From Gammaproteobacteria bacterium (lineage in GTDB: Bacteria; Pseudomonadota; Gammaproteobacteria; JAABTG01): a DNA stretch of 64,000 nt. The position numbers and the translations under genes are program-made. Position 1 is the first letter of the stretch; each line of letters starts with the position of its first letter. Under the pieces are notes generated by a model. That model was not told the DNA's origin, did no database searches, and saw nothing but the letters and a program-made list of their open reading frames with translations. The stretch spans positions 2,561,549 through 2,625,548 of the forward strand of contig JAXHLS010000002.1 of the NCBI GenBank assembly GCA_034522055.1. Direction: 5' to 3'. Positions 39,480 to 48,287 of this stretch are shown here, piece after piece.

Positions 39480-40532
39480 ATGTATGAAAAATACTTCGGT
39501 CTGAGCGGTAAGCCCTTCCGGTTGGCCCCCGATCCCCGGTTCTTCTATGCCAGCCGCAGTCACAAACGGGCCATGGCCTACCTGCTCTACGGCGTCAAGC
39601 AGGGCGAGGGGTTCATCGTCATTACCGGCGACGTGGGCACCGGCAAGACAACACTCCTGAACAACCTCCTGCGGGTACTCGTCAAGGAAGACGTGACCAT
39701 CGCCCAGGTGGTCACCTCACAACTGGAAGCGGAGGATCTGCTGCAGGTAGTGGCGGCGGCCTACGGCTTGCCCTTTGAGAACGTCAGCAAGGGCGTCATG
39801 CTCCGTAACCTGGAGGAGTATCTCCGCGCCTGCTATCAGGAAGGGCGCCGGGCCCTGCTGGTGGTGGACGAGGCCCAGAACCTGCCCGGCCGTTCGGTGG
39901 AAGAGCTGCGCATGCTGTCGAATTTCCAGATCGACGGCCACATGCTGCTGCAGAGCTTCCTGCTGGGCCAGAAGGAATTCAGGGTGACCATGCGTTCGCG
40001 AGGCTTCGAGCAACTCCGCCAGCGCGTCATCGCCGCTTACCATCTGAAACCTCTCGATGAGATAGAGACCCGCCACTATATCGAGCATCGCCTGCACACC
40101 GTTGGTTGGAAGAACGACCCCAGTTTCGATGCGGACGCCTTTACGGTGATCTACCGCAACAGCCGGGGCATTCCCCGCATCATCAATTCGTTCTGCGATC
40201 GACTTCTTCTGCTGGCCCATCTGGAGGACAGGCATCATATCGACGTGGCCACGGCCGAAGGTGTGGAGAGCGATCTCGCCGAAGAGGAAGGGGATCTGGA
40301 TGAGGCCCTGGGTCTGGACGACCCTGGGGTAGTGAGATTGAATCCGGCCGCGAATCTGCGGCCCGGCTCATCGTCGAGGGAATCATCCTCGCGGGACCAG
40401 GGGCAAAGCGACGAACGGCTGACGGCGGTCGAGGATTCCGTATCCGGTCTGGCGAACAGCCTGCGTGAGGAAATGTCCATGCTCCGGCGCGCGCTACTCG
40501 AGCGGCACGATTCAACCAAACGGAAACCATAA
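39480..40532 (+). CDS. XrtA-associated ATPase (ExeA-like)
   Basis: The 350-residue protein opens MYEKYFGLSGKPFRLAPDPR with Walker A GDVGTGKT at 50-57, Walker B LLVVDEAQNL and a C-terminal linker. It belongs to the secretion ATPase group of PEP-CTERM loci (TIGR03015), related to ExeA/GspA. Its exact job in polymer or protein export is not known. The start follows the barrel gene stop by 2 bp. Confidence 0.92.
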   Translation: MYEKYFGLSGKPFRLAPDPRFFYASRSHKRAMAYLLYGVKQGEGFIVITGDVGTGKTTLLNNLLRVLVKEDVTIAQVVTSQLEAEDLLQVVAAAYGLPFENVSKGVMLRNLEEYLRACYQEGRRALLVVDEAQNLPGRSVEELRMLSNFQIDGHMLLQSFLLGQKEFRVTMRSRGFEQLRQRVIAAYHLKPLDEIETRHYIEHRLHTVGWKNDPSFDADAFTVIYRNSRGIPRIINSFCDRLLLLAHLEDRHHIDVATAEGVESDLAEEEGDLDEALGLDDPGVVRLNPAANLRPGSSSRESSSRDQGQSDERLTAVEDSVSGLANSLREEMSMLRRALLERHDSTKRKP

Positions 40533-40549
40533 CTCTGTAGTCTGCCGCC

Positions 40550-41437
40550 GTGAATCGAGCCAATGACATCACCAACGCCCTCACCGTGGACGTGGAGGAC
40601 TATTTCCAGGTCTCGGCATTCGAGCGGGTCATTTCCCGATCGGATTGGGACGCCCACGCGTGCCGGGTGGAGCAGAATACCGATCGGTTGCTGGCGCTGT
40701 TCGGGCGCCACAGGGTCGCCGCCACCTTCTTCGTTCTCGGTTGGATCGCCGAGCGTTACCCCGCCATGGTCAGGCGCATCCTGGAGCAGGGTCATGAGGT
40801 GGCGAGTCATGGTTACGACCATACTCGCGCCACCACACAAACCCGGACGGCCTTCAAAGAGGACGTGGATCGTACCCGTCGCCTGCTGGAGGACATCACG
40901 GGCGGGACGGTGGCGGGATTCAGGGCCGCGAGCTTCTCCATCGGGCGGGATAACCTGTGGGCACTGGAGGCCTTGAAGGAGTGTGGATACCACTACAGTT
41001 CCAGCATCTATCCGGTACGCCATGATCTGTACGGCATGCCGGAGGCGCCCCTGTCGCCCTTCAGATATAGCGCAGAGGCCGTGGTGGAGATACCCCTGTC
41101 GACCCGCCAACTGCTCGGACGCAACCTGCCCGCGAGCGGGGGCGGATTTTTCCGCCTCTTCCCCTATGCCTTTTCGCGCAACACCATACGTCATATCAAC
41201 CGCCATGACGGCCGGCCCGTGATCTTCTACTTCCACCCCTGGGAGATCGATCCGCACCAGCCGCGCCCGCAGGGTGCCACGGCCAAGACCCGTTTTCGGC
41301 ACTACCTCAACCTGGATGTCATGGAGAGCCGCCTGGAAAGATTGTTGACGGACTTCTCGTGGGGGCGCATGGACAGGGTCTTCGAGCAGGACATCGAGTC
41401 CGCGTCGGTCGTCGACCTTGCCAAGAGGGCCGCATGA
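40550..41437 (+). CDS. XrtA system polysaccharide deacetylase (TIGR03006 family)
   Basis: The 295-residue protein has the NodB fold: TVDVEDYFQ (catalytic Asp14 region), the metal-binding GHEVASHGYDH motif at about 82-92 and FRAASFSIG. It should remove acetyl groups from the growing or finished exopolysaccharide. The start codon is GTG; no signal peptide is seen. The gap after it holds a REP pair. Confidence 0.92.
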   Translation: MNRANDITNALTVDVEDYFQVSAFERVISRSDWDAHACRVEQNTDRLLALFGRHRVAATFFVLGWIAERYPAMVRRILEQGHEVASHGYDHTRATTQTRTAFKEDVDRTRRLLEDITGGTVAGFRAASFSIGRDNLWALEALKECGYHYSSSIYPVRHDLYGMPEAPLSPFRYSAEAVVEIPLSTRQLLGRNLPASGGGFFRLFPYAFSRNTIRHINRHDGRPVIFYFHPWEIDPHQPRPQGATAKTRFRHYLNLDVMESRLERLLTDFSWGRMDRVFEQDIESASVVDLAKRAA

Positions 41438-41461
41438 CATTCACGCTTTATGCCTCGACGC

Positions 41462-41550
41462 GGGGATTCGCCCGCAAGCGGGCTCCTAGGGGCGCAGGTT
41501 CTCGGGCGCGCTACGATAGTCCACCGGTAGGAGCGTGCTTGCGCGCGAAC
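41462..41550. repeat. Pair of inverted REP sequences
   Basis: TTCGCCCGCAAGCGGGCTCC at about 41467 and GTAGGAGCGTGCTTGCGCGC at about 41526 are near reverse complements, forming a REP pair of the kind mobilised by RAYT transposases. A short run of CCGGCCAC units follows. No gene is present in this 147-bp gap. Confidence 0.75.
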
Positions 41551-41584
41551 GGTCGGTCACCGGCCACCGGCCACCGATCTTGAA

Positions 41585-42625
41585 ATGACCGATACCAGCA
41601 CCATCGCGATCAAACGCCTCGAGCCCGGCGATCGCAGCCCCTGGGACGACTACGTCCTGGCCAGGCCCGATGCCACCTTCTTCCACCGCGCCGGCTGGGA
41701 GGAGGTGATCCGCCGTGCCTTCGGCCACCGCACCCACTATCTCTACGCCCAGCAAGGGGGAAAGATGGTGGGCGTACTGCCCCTGGTCCACGTCAAGAGC
41801 CTGTTGTTCGGCAACGCCCTGGTGTCCACTCCCTTCTGCGTCTACGGCGGTGTGGTCGCCGACTCGGAAGCCGTGCATCAAGCGCTCGAGGCCACGGCCT
41901 GCCGTCTGGCCGAAGAGTCGGGAGTGGACCACCTGGAGATGCGCAATACCGCGCCCGTGAACCCGGAATGGAAGCACAAGAGCCTCTACTTTACCTTTCG
42001 CAAGGAGATAGACGCCGATCCGGAAGCGAACATGAAGGCCATCCCCCGCAAGCAGCGGGCCATGGTCCGGAAGGGCATCAAGGCGGGTCTCGAATCGACC
42101 ATCGACGATGATATCGAGCGCCTCTATCGGGCTTATTCCGAGAGCGTGCGCAACCTCGGCACCCCGGTGTTCCCGAAGAAATATTTCCGGATCCTGAATG
42201 AGGTGTTCGGGGAGGATTGCGAGGTCCTGACCATCATCAAGGACGGGCAACTGATAGCGAGCGTCCTGAGCTTCTATTTTCGCGACCAGGTGTTGCCCTA
42301 TTACGGCGGGGGGACGAATGAGGCACGCGCCGTCGCCGGCAATGATTTCATGTACTGGGAACTCATGCGCCGCGCCGCCGAGCGCGGCATAAGGGTCTTC
42401 GACTACGGCCGCAGCAAGGAGGGGACGGGTGCCTACAGCTTCAAGAAGAACTGGGGCTTCGAGCCCGAGCCCCTCTCTTATGAGTATTACCTGGTCAAGG
42501 CCAAGGACATCCCGGACGTCAACCCGCTGAACCCCAAGTACCGCCTGTTCATCCAGGCCTGGAAGCGCCTGCCCCTGCCCGTGTCCCAGCAGCTGGGGCC
42601 GCTTCTGGCGAGAAGCCTGGGCTGA
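41585..42625 (+). CDS. XrtA-associated FemAB-like acyltransferase (TIGR03019 family)
   Basis: The 346-residue protein has a GNAT-like fold with KAIPRKQRAMVRKGIKAGLE and FDYGRSKEGTGAYSFKKNWG, signatures of the FemAB family in PEP-CTERM loci. FemAB proteins add amino acids to peptidoglycan; this subgroup is thought to modify a cell-surface product. The ATG at 41585 is chosen without a strong ribosome binding site. A toxin-antitoxin pair lies directly after it. Confidence 0.9.
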   Translation: MTDTSTIAIKRLEPGDRSPWDDYVLARPDATFFHRAGWEEVIRRAFGHRTHYLYAQQGGKMVGVLPLVHVKSLLFGNALVSTPFCVYGGVVADSEAVHQALEATACRLAEESGVDHLEMRNTAPVNPEWKHKSLYFTFRKEIDADPEANMKAIPRKQRAMVRKGIKAGLESTIDDDIERLYRAYSESVRNLGTPVFPKKYFRILNEVFGEDCEVLTIIKDGQLIASVLSFYFRDQVLPYYGGGTNEARAVAGNDFMYWELMRRAAERGIRVFDYGRSKEGTGAYSFKKNWGFEPEPLSYEYYLVKAKDIPDVNPLNPKYRLFIQAWKRLPLPVSQQLGPLLARSLG

Positions 42626-42734
42626 GCAGGAAGCTACTATTGATCTCGTCTCATCCCTTCGAACAACGAGTACCAGTGGCTCTATTGGGATGCTTGATGA
42701 AGACCCGTTGACTAAAGCGGCGCCTCTGGTGATA

Positions 42735-42759
42735 CTGGTCTAGTCTTTAGACTGGTCTA
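42735..42759. promoter_or_regulatory. Possible Phd operator
   Basis: TGGTCTA occurs at 42736 and again at 42753, and between them is the inverted repeat AGTCT-TT-AGACT (42742-42753). It ends about 12 bp before the antitoxin ATG, where autoregulating antitoxins usually bind. Confidence 0.5.
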
Positions 42760-42770
42760 AATTAAAAACG

Positions 42771-43007
42771 ATGAAAAAGATTGGTTCCTATGAAGCCAAG
42801 ACGCATCTGCCGGCCTTGCTGAGAGAGGTGGCTGGCGGTCAGCGCTTCTCCATTACTCGAAACGGCCACCCTGTTGCAATGCTGATTCCGGCCGAGAGCA
42901 CAGATGTGTCGCCTGTCAAGGTCATTGCTGATATCAAGGCATTACGCCACGGAATCACGCTAGGTGATGCAAGCCTGAAGGATCTCATCGATGAGGGGCG
43001 CAGGTGA
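42771..43007 (+). CDS. Phd/YefM family antitoxin inside the XrtA locus
   Basis: A 78-residue protein opening MKKIGSYEAKTHLPALLREV with RFSITRNGHPVAMLIP, the Phd/YefM fold. It overlaps the following PIN toxin by 4 bp (GTGA). It has its own promoter-like upstream region with an inverted repeat. It is a different sequence from the pair at 4439, so the two were acquired separately. Confidence 0.87.
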   Translation: MKKIGSYEAKTHLPALLREVAGGQRFSITRNGHPVAMLIPAESTDVSPVKVIADIKALRHGITLGDASLKDLIDEGRR

Positions 43008-43423
43008 CCTTCGTACTCGATGCTTCGGTAACACTGGCGTGGTTGTTCGAGGACGAAGTCACTCCTGAAACCGACTCGGTATTGGAGAGGTTTGAGCTGG
43101 AGGAAGCCTTGGTCCCCAAACTCTGGCTCTACGAAGTGGCCAACGTGTTAGTGGTGGGGGAACGCCGTAAGCGAATCATGGAAGCCCAGTCCCACCGCTT
43201 CATGGCTCTCCTGGCAGATCTCCCCATACGGGTTGCGGAGGCGAACCGAAACTCTGTCTGGTCGGCAGCGCTGCCATTGGCACGGGAGCAGGCGCTCAGT
43301 GTTTACGATGCCGCCTATCTCGAGCTGGCCATGAGTGAAGCGTTACCCTTGGCGACGCGGGACAAGGGCCTCAAAGCTGCGGCAGCCAACGTGGGTGTGC
43401 CCGTTCTTGGAGAGGGTTCGTGA
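43004..43423 (+). CDS. vapC: VapC-like PIN-domain toxin inside the XrtA locus
   Basis: The 139-residue protein starts with GTG and has VLDASVTLAWLFEDE (Asp6), a Glu in LWLYEVANVL, and ALSVYDAAYLELAMSE and LATRDKGLKAAA that provide the later acidic residues. It is a PIN ribonuclease toxin. The pair interrupts an otherwise continuous polysaccharide gene series and is probably a later insertion that stabilises the locus or simply resides there. Confidence 0.88.
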   Translation: MTFVLDASVTLAWLFEDEVTPETDSVLERFELEEALVPKLWLYEVANVLVVGERRKRIMEAQSHRFMALLADLPIRVAEANRNSVWSAALPLAREQALSVYDAAYLELAMSEALPLATRDKGLKAAAANVGVPVLGEGS

Positions 43424-43461
43424 AAGCTGGCTCCAAGTCGCGCCGCCGCACGGCCTAACCC

Positions 43462-44658
43462 ATGGAACCCCTTCTCTACCTCGTGCATCGCATCCCCTAT
43501 CCCCCCAACAAGGGCGACAAGGTGCGCTCCTACCACCTGCTCAAACATCTGGCGGCGCACTACGAGGTCCACCTGGGCACCTTCGTCGACGAGCCCCGGG
43601 ACTGGACGCACATCCCCATCCTCGAAGGGCTCTGTGCCGATGTCCATGCCGAGCCCCTGCACCCCGCCCGGGCGCGGGTGCGAAGCCTCGCGGGCCTGGT
43701 CACGGGGCAGGCCCTGACTCTGCCTTATTACTGGAACCGGGGCATGTCGTCCTGGGTGCAGCGGGCCATTGACAACGCCGGCATCCGGCGCGCAGTGGTG
43801 TTCTCATCGGCCATGGCCCAGTACCTTCCCGACAAGCCGGACCTGCGCCGGGTGGTGGACTTCGTCGACGTGGACTCCGACAAATGGCGCCAGTATGCCG
43901 ACAAGAAGCGCTGGCCCATGAACTGGGTCTACCGCCGGGAGTCCCGGGAACTGCTCAAGTTCGAGCGCCGTACTGCCGAAACGGTGGATGCCAGCGCCTT
44001 CGTATCGGAGGAAGAGGCTGCACTTTTCAGGAACCTGACCGGGCTCACAGCATCCAGGATCCATGCCGTACACAATGGCGTGGATTTCGAGTTCTTCGAC
44101 CCGGGGCTCGATTACCCCAACCCCTATTCAGGGGACGGGCCGGTGATGGTGTTCACCGGCGCCATGGATTACTGGCCGAATGTGGATGCCGCCAAGTGGT
44201 TCGCCACGGAGATCCTGCCCCGGGTGAGGGCGTCACGGGGGACCGCGGAATTCTACATCGTAGGCGCGCGGCCGACGGACGAGGTTATGGCCCTGATTCA
44301 GATCCCCGGGGTGACCGTCACCGGTACCGTCGACGACATGCGACCCTACCTGGCCCGGGCCGCCCTGGCCGTGGCGCCGTTACGGATCGCCAGGGGCATC
44401 CAGAACAAGGTCCTGGAGGCGCTGGCCATGGAGAAGATGGTGGTGGCCACGGGCGAGGCGGCGGAGGGCATCGGCCGCTGTCCGGCCCTCAGGGTGGTCG
44501 TCGACAATTCGGCCGACTCCTTCGCGGAAGAGGTGATCAATCAACTCGAGGCCGGTGACGGCGTGACCACGGGAAAGAGCGGACGTAACTTCGTATGCGA
44601 GCACTTCGACTGGCAAACCAACCTCAGCAGGTTCTCCGAACTGCTGGAGGCCGGATGA
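43462..44658 (+). CDS. XrtA system glycosyltransferase (TIGR03087 family)
   Basis: The 398-residue GT-B protein opens EPLLYLVHRIPYPPNKGDKV and has VHNGVDFEFFDP and VAPLRIARGIQNKVLEALAM, typical of TIGR03087 sugar transferases of PEP-CTERM loci. It should add a sugar to the lipid-linked repeat unit on the cytoplasmic side. It stands directly upstream of exosortase A in many genomes, as here. Confidence 0.93.
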   Translation: MEPLLYLVHRIPYPPNKGDKVRSYHLLKHLAAHYEVHLGTFVDEPRDWTHIPILEGLCADVHAEPLHPARARVRSLAGLVTGQALTLPYYWNRGMSSWVQRAIDNAGIRRAVVFSSAMAQYLPDKPDLRRVVDFVDVDSDKWRQYADKKRWPMNWVYRRESRELLKFERRTAETVDASAFVSEEEAALFRNLTGLTASRIHAVHNGVDFEFFDPGLDYPNPYSGDGPVMVFTGAMDYWPNVDAAKWFATEILPRVRASRGTAEFYIVGARPTDEVMALIQIPGVTVTGTVDDMRPYLARAALAVAPLRIARGIQNKVLEALAMEKMVVATGEAAEGIGRCPALRVVVDNSADSFAEEVINQLEAGDGVTTGKSGRNFVCEHFDWQTNLSRFSELLEAG

Positions 44659-44716
44659 CACCAACGGCCGGAACGACCACACCAAACGCAATATCCTCAA
44701 CCACAGGCATGCCCAA

Positions 44717-46315
44717 GTGACGGCCGATTCAGACAGTACCGGCGAGGCGATGACGGCGCCACCAGCGGCCGTCCCCGCGGCGAACAATGGGTGGCGGGTC
44801 GCGGGCGCCGTCACGGTCGTCGCCGTCGCGGCAATCGTTGCCATTTATTGGCCGACCTTCCTCTCCATGGTGGAGATATGGTGGCGCTCGGATACCTTCG
44901 CCCATGGCTTCCTTATCATCCCCATCAGCCTCTATATGATCTGGACGCGTTGGGACACCATCCGCCATGTTCCTCCGGCACCCAACTACTGGGTCGTTCC
45001 CATCCTCCTGGCCGCTTCGGCCGGCTGGTTCCTGGCGTTTACCGCGGATGTCGTGGTACTGACCCAGCTGGGTCTGATCGTCCTACTGCAGCTGGCGGTC
45101 GTTTCCATCCTCGGCTGGCGCACCGCCTGGGCCATGGCCTTCCCGCTGGCCTATCTCTGGTTCGCGGTGCCCGTGGGGGAAGAACTACAGGAGCCTATGA
45201 TCGATTTCACCGCCGACTTCACGGTCGCGGCGTTGAACCTGACGGGCGTCCCCGTTTTCCGGGAGGCCCGCTACCTGACGTTGCCGACGGGCAACTGGGA
45301 GGTGGCCGAGGCCTGCAGCGGCATCCGTTACCTGATTGCCTCCCTGGCGTTGGGCTGCCTCTATGCCTATCTGACCTATCGTGCGCTGTGGCGGCGCCTG
45401 CTCTTTATCGCCCTGGCCCTGGTGGTGCCAGTGCTGGCAAACGGTATGCGGGCATACGGCATCGTGATGATCGGCCACCTGAGCGACATGAAGCTGGCCA
45501 CGGGTGTCGACCACATCGTTTATGGCTGGGTGTTCTTCGGCGTGGTCATGCTCCTGCTGTTCATGTTGGGCTCCCTGTGGCGCGAGCCCGCGGAGGAAGA
45601 GGCCCGGGCGGCCGAGCGGGACCGTATCGAGCACCAGCGCGTGTCGACGCATGCCACGAAACCCGGCCTGTTGCTGGGCATCGGCCTTGCCACCGTCATC
45701 GCCGCGGGCGCGGGTCAGGGCCTGGTGAACGCCTTCGCGGCGATGGACAGCGGCCACGGCGACTACGCCTTGACTCTCCCTCAGGCGCAGGCGGGCTGGC
45801 AAGGCCCTCTGGATAGCGACGACCCCTGGCAACCCGATTTCGTCGGGGCGACGGATGGGCGCCGGGCCCAGTATGCCGGGCCCCCGGGGCAGGTGGAGGT
45901 GCGGCTTGCCCATTACCGGCAAGAGGGACAGGGGGCAGAGCTCATCAACGCCCTGAACCAGGTATGGGATCGGGAGAGCTGGCGCCGGCTCGGCGAGTCC
46001 CGCCATACCGTCTCCATCGACGGCGTGGGGGACTTTGCCGTGCTCGAAGCGGTGATTGGCCGGGGCGGTACCCAGCGCGTCATCTGGTACTGGTACGACA
46101 TCTCCGGCAGGGATACCGCCAATCCGATGGTGGCCAAGCTCTACGGCCTGCTGGCCAAGGTGACCGTGGGGCATCCGGGTGGGACCTTCATCGCCGTGGC
46201 CGCGGACGGCGAAGAGGGGGCCGCGCCGGCCAGGGAGACCTTACAGGCCTTCCTTGCTGCCAACACGGCCCTGATCACGGAAGACTTCGTGTCTGGCGCA
46301 GGCTCGGCGAAGTGA
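44717..46315 (+). CDS. xrtA: Exosortase A fused to EpsI domain
   Basis: Residues 1-290 contain about eight membrane helices and the exosortase catalytic residues: Cys200 in EACSGIRYL, Arg245 in ANGMRAYG and His254 in MIGHLSDM. From about 310 to 532 is an EpsI (DUF3485) periplasmic domain (QAQAGWQGPLDSDDPWQPDF..). XrtA cleaves the C-terminal PEP-CTERM signal of exported proteins at the cytoplasmic membrane, likely joining them to another molecule. The start GTG is at 44717. No PEP-CTERM protein gene is seen in the window, so substrates must lie elsewhere. Confidence 0.95.
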   Translation: MTADSDSTGEAMTAPPAAVPAANNGWRVAGAVTVVAVAAIVAIYWPTFLSMVEIWWRSDTFAHGFLIIPISLYMIWTRWDTIRHVPPAPNYWVVPILLAASAGWFLAFTADVVVLTQLGLIVLLQLAVVSILGWRTAWAMAFPLAYLWFAVPVGEELQEPMIDFTADFTVAALNLTGVPVFREARYLTLPTGNWEVAEACSGIRYLIASLALGCLYAYLTYRALWRRLLFIALALVVPVLANGMRAYGIVMIGHLSDMKLATGVDHIVYGWVFFGVVMLLLFMLGSLWREPAEEEARAAERDRIEHQRVSTHATKPGLLLGIGLATVIAAGAGQGLVNAFAAMDSGHGDYALTLPQAQAGWQGPLDSDDPWQPDFVGATDGRRAQYAGPPGQVEVRLAHYRQEGQGAELINALNQVWDRESWRRLGESRHTVSIDGVGDFAVLEAVIGRGGTQRVIWYWYDISGRDTANPMVAKLYGLLAKVTVGHPGGTFIAVAADGEEGAAPARETLQAFLAANTALITEDFVSGAGSAK

Positions 46316-46336
46316 TTGGAGCACAGGAAGCAAGGG

Positions 46337-47650
46337 GTGAATGATCAGCGGCCCCTCATCGCCCATGTGGTCCACTCGTTCCGCATCGGCGGCCTGGAGA
46401 ACGGTATCGTCAACCTCATCAACGGGTTGTCGGATCTGCCTCCTTCACAATCCCCTAACCCCGATCCTCTCCCCACCGCCTCGCTAGAACGTCCCCTCTC
46501 CCCCCGGGAGAGCGACAGGGTGAGGGCAGGACAGCCCTTACCCACCCACGCCAGCCAGCAGAGTCCCCTCTCCCCCCGGGAGAGGGACAGGGTGAGGACA
46601 AACTATCGCCACGCCATCATTTGTCTCACCGACCATGACGACTTCTTCCAGCGCATCCAGGCGCCCGACGTCCAGATCTTCGACCTCCACAAGAAGGCGG
46701 GCCAGGACCCGGGCCTCTACCAGCGGGCCTGGCGCCTGTTCCGCCGCCTCAAGCCCGCCATCGTCCACACCCGCAACCTCGCTACCATCGAGATGCAGTT
46801 ACCGGCCTGGCTCGCCGGCGTGCCCGTGCGCATCCACGGTGAGCACGGCCGGGACGCCTCGGATCCCGACGGCGCGGTGCGCAAGTATCAACTCCTGAGA
46901 CGTGGGCTCAAACCGTTCATCCACCATTTCATCCCCCTCTCCGAAGAACTGGAACACTATCTGCGGGGGCCCGTAGGGGTGCCCGCGGAGCGCATGACCC
47001 GCATCTGCAACGGCGTGGATGTGACACGCTTCGCACCGGACGCCATGGCAACGGGAGAACTGCCTTCCCCTTTCCACAAACCCGGTACAATCGTCGTCGG
47101 CACCGTGGCCCGAGTGGACGCGGTCAAGGACCCCCTCGGCTTCGCCGATGCCTTCATCCGCCTGCGCGAGCGGGGTAAGCCCTGGAGCGAGGCGCTGCGC
47201 TTGGTGTGGCTGGGCGGCGGGCCCATGCTGGATAAGCTCCGGGACAAGCTGGCCGCGGCGGGCCACCTGGATGCGGCCTGGCTGCCGGGCCCTCGTGACG
47301 ATGTTTCCGAGCTGATGCGGGCCTTCGACATCTTCGTGTTACCGTCACTCGCCGAGGGCATCTCCAACACCCTGCTGGAGGCCATGGCCACAGGGCTCCC
47401 CATCGTCGCCACCCGCGTGGGCGGCAACCCGGAGCTGGTGGAGGAGGAGGGCAACGCGTTGCTGGTGGAGCGAGGCAACCCGGATGCCCTGGCTCAAGCA
47501 ATCGCCCGCTACGCCGCAAATGAAGACATGAGGAAGGCCCACGGCCACGCCAGCCGCGAGCGCGCGGAGCACCTCTTCAGCCTCGATGGCATGGTGTCAC
47601 GGTACGGGGAGGTATATAGCCGCCTCCTCGCGGGCCGAGGCGCGCAATAG
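46337..47650 (+). CDS. XrtA system glycosyltransferase (TIGR03088 family) with repeat-encoded insertion
   Basis: The GT-B protein (437 residues from GTG 46337; TTG 46316 is in frame) has the TIGR03088 start PLIAHVVHSFRIGGLENGIV and RICNGVDVTRFAP, DIFVLPSLAEGISNTLLEAM. Between NLINGLSDL and YRHAIICLTD, where relatives continue directly, are about 55 extra residues (35-89, rich in Pro, Ser, Arg). They are encoded by two copies of the palindromic repeat that also fills the gap downstream. The frame stays open, so the enzyme may still fold with a surface loop. AGGAAG precedes the GTG. Confidence 0.88.
   Translation: MNDQRPLIAHVVHSFRIGGLENGIVNLINGLSDLPPSQSPNPDPLPTASLERPLSPRESDRVRAGQPLPTHASQQSPLSPRERDRVRTNYRHAIICLTDHDDFFQRIQAPDVQIFDLHKKAGQDPGLYQRAWRLFRRLKPAIVHTRNLATIEMQLPAWLAGVPVRIHGEHGRDASDPDGAVRKYQLLRRGLKPFIHHFIPLSEELEHYLRGPVGVPAERMTRICNGVDVTRFAPDAMATGELPSPFHKPGTIVVGTVARVDAVKDPLGFADAFIRLRERGKPWSEALRLVWLGGGPMLDKLRDKLAAAGHLDAAWLPGPRDDVSELMRAFDIFVLPSLAEGISNTLLEAMATGLPIVATRVGGNPELVEEEGNALLVERGNPDALAQAIARYAANEDMRKAHGHASRERAEHLFSLDGMVSRYGEVYSRLLAGRGAQ
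46439..46603 (+). repeat. Palindromic repeats inside the TIGR03088 glycosyltransferase gene
   Basis: Two copies of CCCCTCTCCCCCCGGGAGAG followed by (C/G)GACAGGGTGAGG, at about 46491 and 46564, within a 165-bp segment, a multiple of three. The same motif family occurs at 47690-48230. The segment encodes the extra loop of the enzyme. Confidence 0.85.
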
Positions 47651-47689
47651 GCACCTGGAAATTTGAGCTTGCCCAAGTGCCAGGCAGAT

Positions 47690-48230
47690 AAGGTCCCCTC
47701 CCCCGGGGGGAGGGACAGGGAGAGGGAGCGCAGATTGAAGGTCTTCTCCCGGCGAGAGAGTAAAGGCGACATAGCGCGGCAGTCACCCGGATGCCAAGCA
47801 GATAAGGTCCCTTCTCCCCCGGGGAGAAGGACAGGATGAGGGGATACGGCCCAGGGGCAGAGCTACCGGCCCGGCTCCCCATCCCCTCACCCCGGCCCTC
47901 TCCCGGGGGGAGAGGGAGAGCAGACGGAAGGCCCTCACTCCGGGGAGGGGCGGGAGCAGACTGAAGGTCCTCTCCCGGAAGAGGGAAAAGCACGACATGG
48001 CGCGGCAGTCACCCGGATGCCAAGCAGATAAGGTCCCTTCTCCCCCGGGGAGAAGGACAGGATGAGGGGATACGGCCCAGGGGTAGAGCTACCGGCCCGG
48101 CTCCCCATCCCCTCACCCCGGCCCTCTCCCGGGGGGAGAGGGAGAGTAGACGGAAGGTCCTCTCCCGGAGGGAGAGGGAGAGTAGACGGAAGGCCTTCTC
48201 CCGGGGGGAGAGAGTAACCAATAGGGCCCT
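47690..48230. repeat. Cluster of GC-rich palindromic repeats with a 226-bp direct duplication
   Basis: The whole 47651-48287 gap is made of CTCTCCC..GGGAGAG palindromes. A larger unit starting GACATAGCGCGGCAGTCACC at 47768 recurs from 47994 (226 bp later) with few changes. Further copies of the short AGACGGAAGG-CTCTCCCGG unit follow to about 48215. No gene is credible here. Confidence 0.88.
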
Positions 48231-48287
48231 CGACGGGGCTAGAGGGGAGCAACCGCCTCCCCCTAACAGAAAAAGGTCAATCCATCC

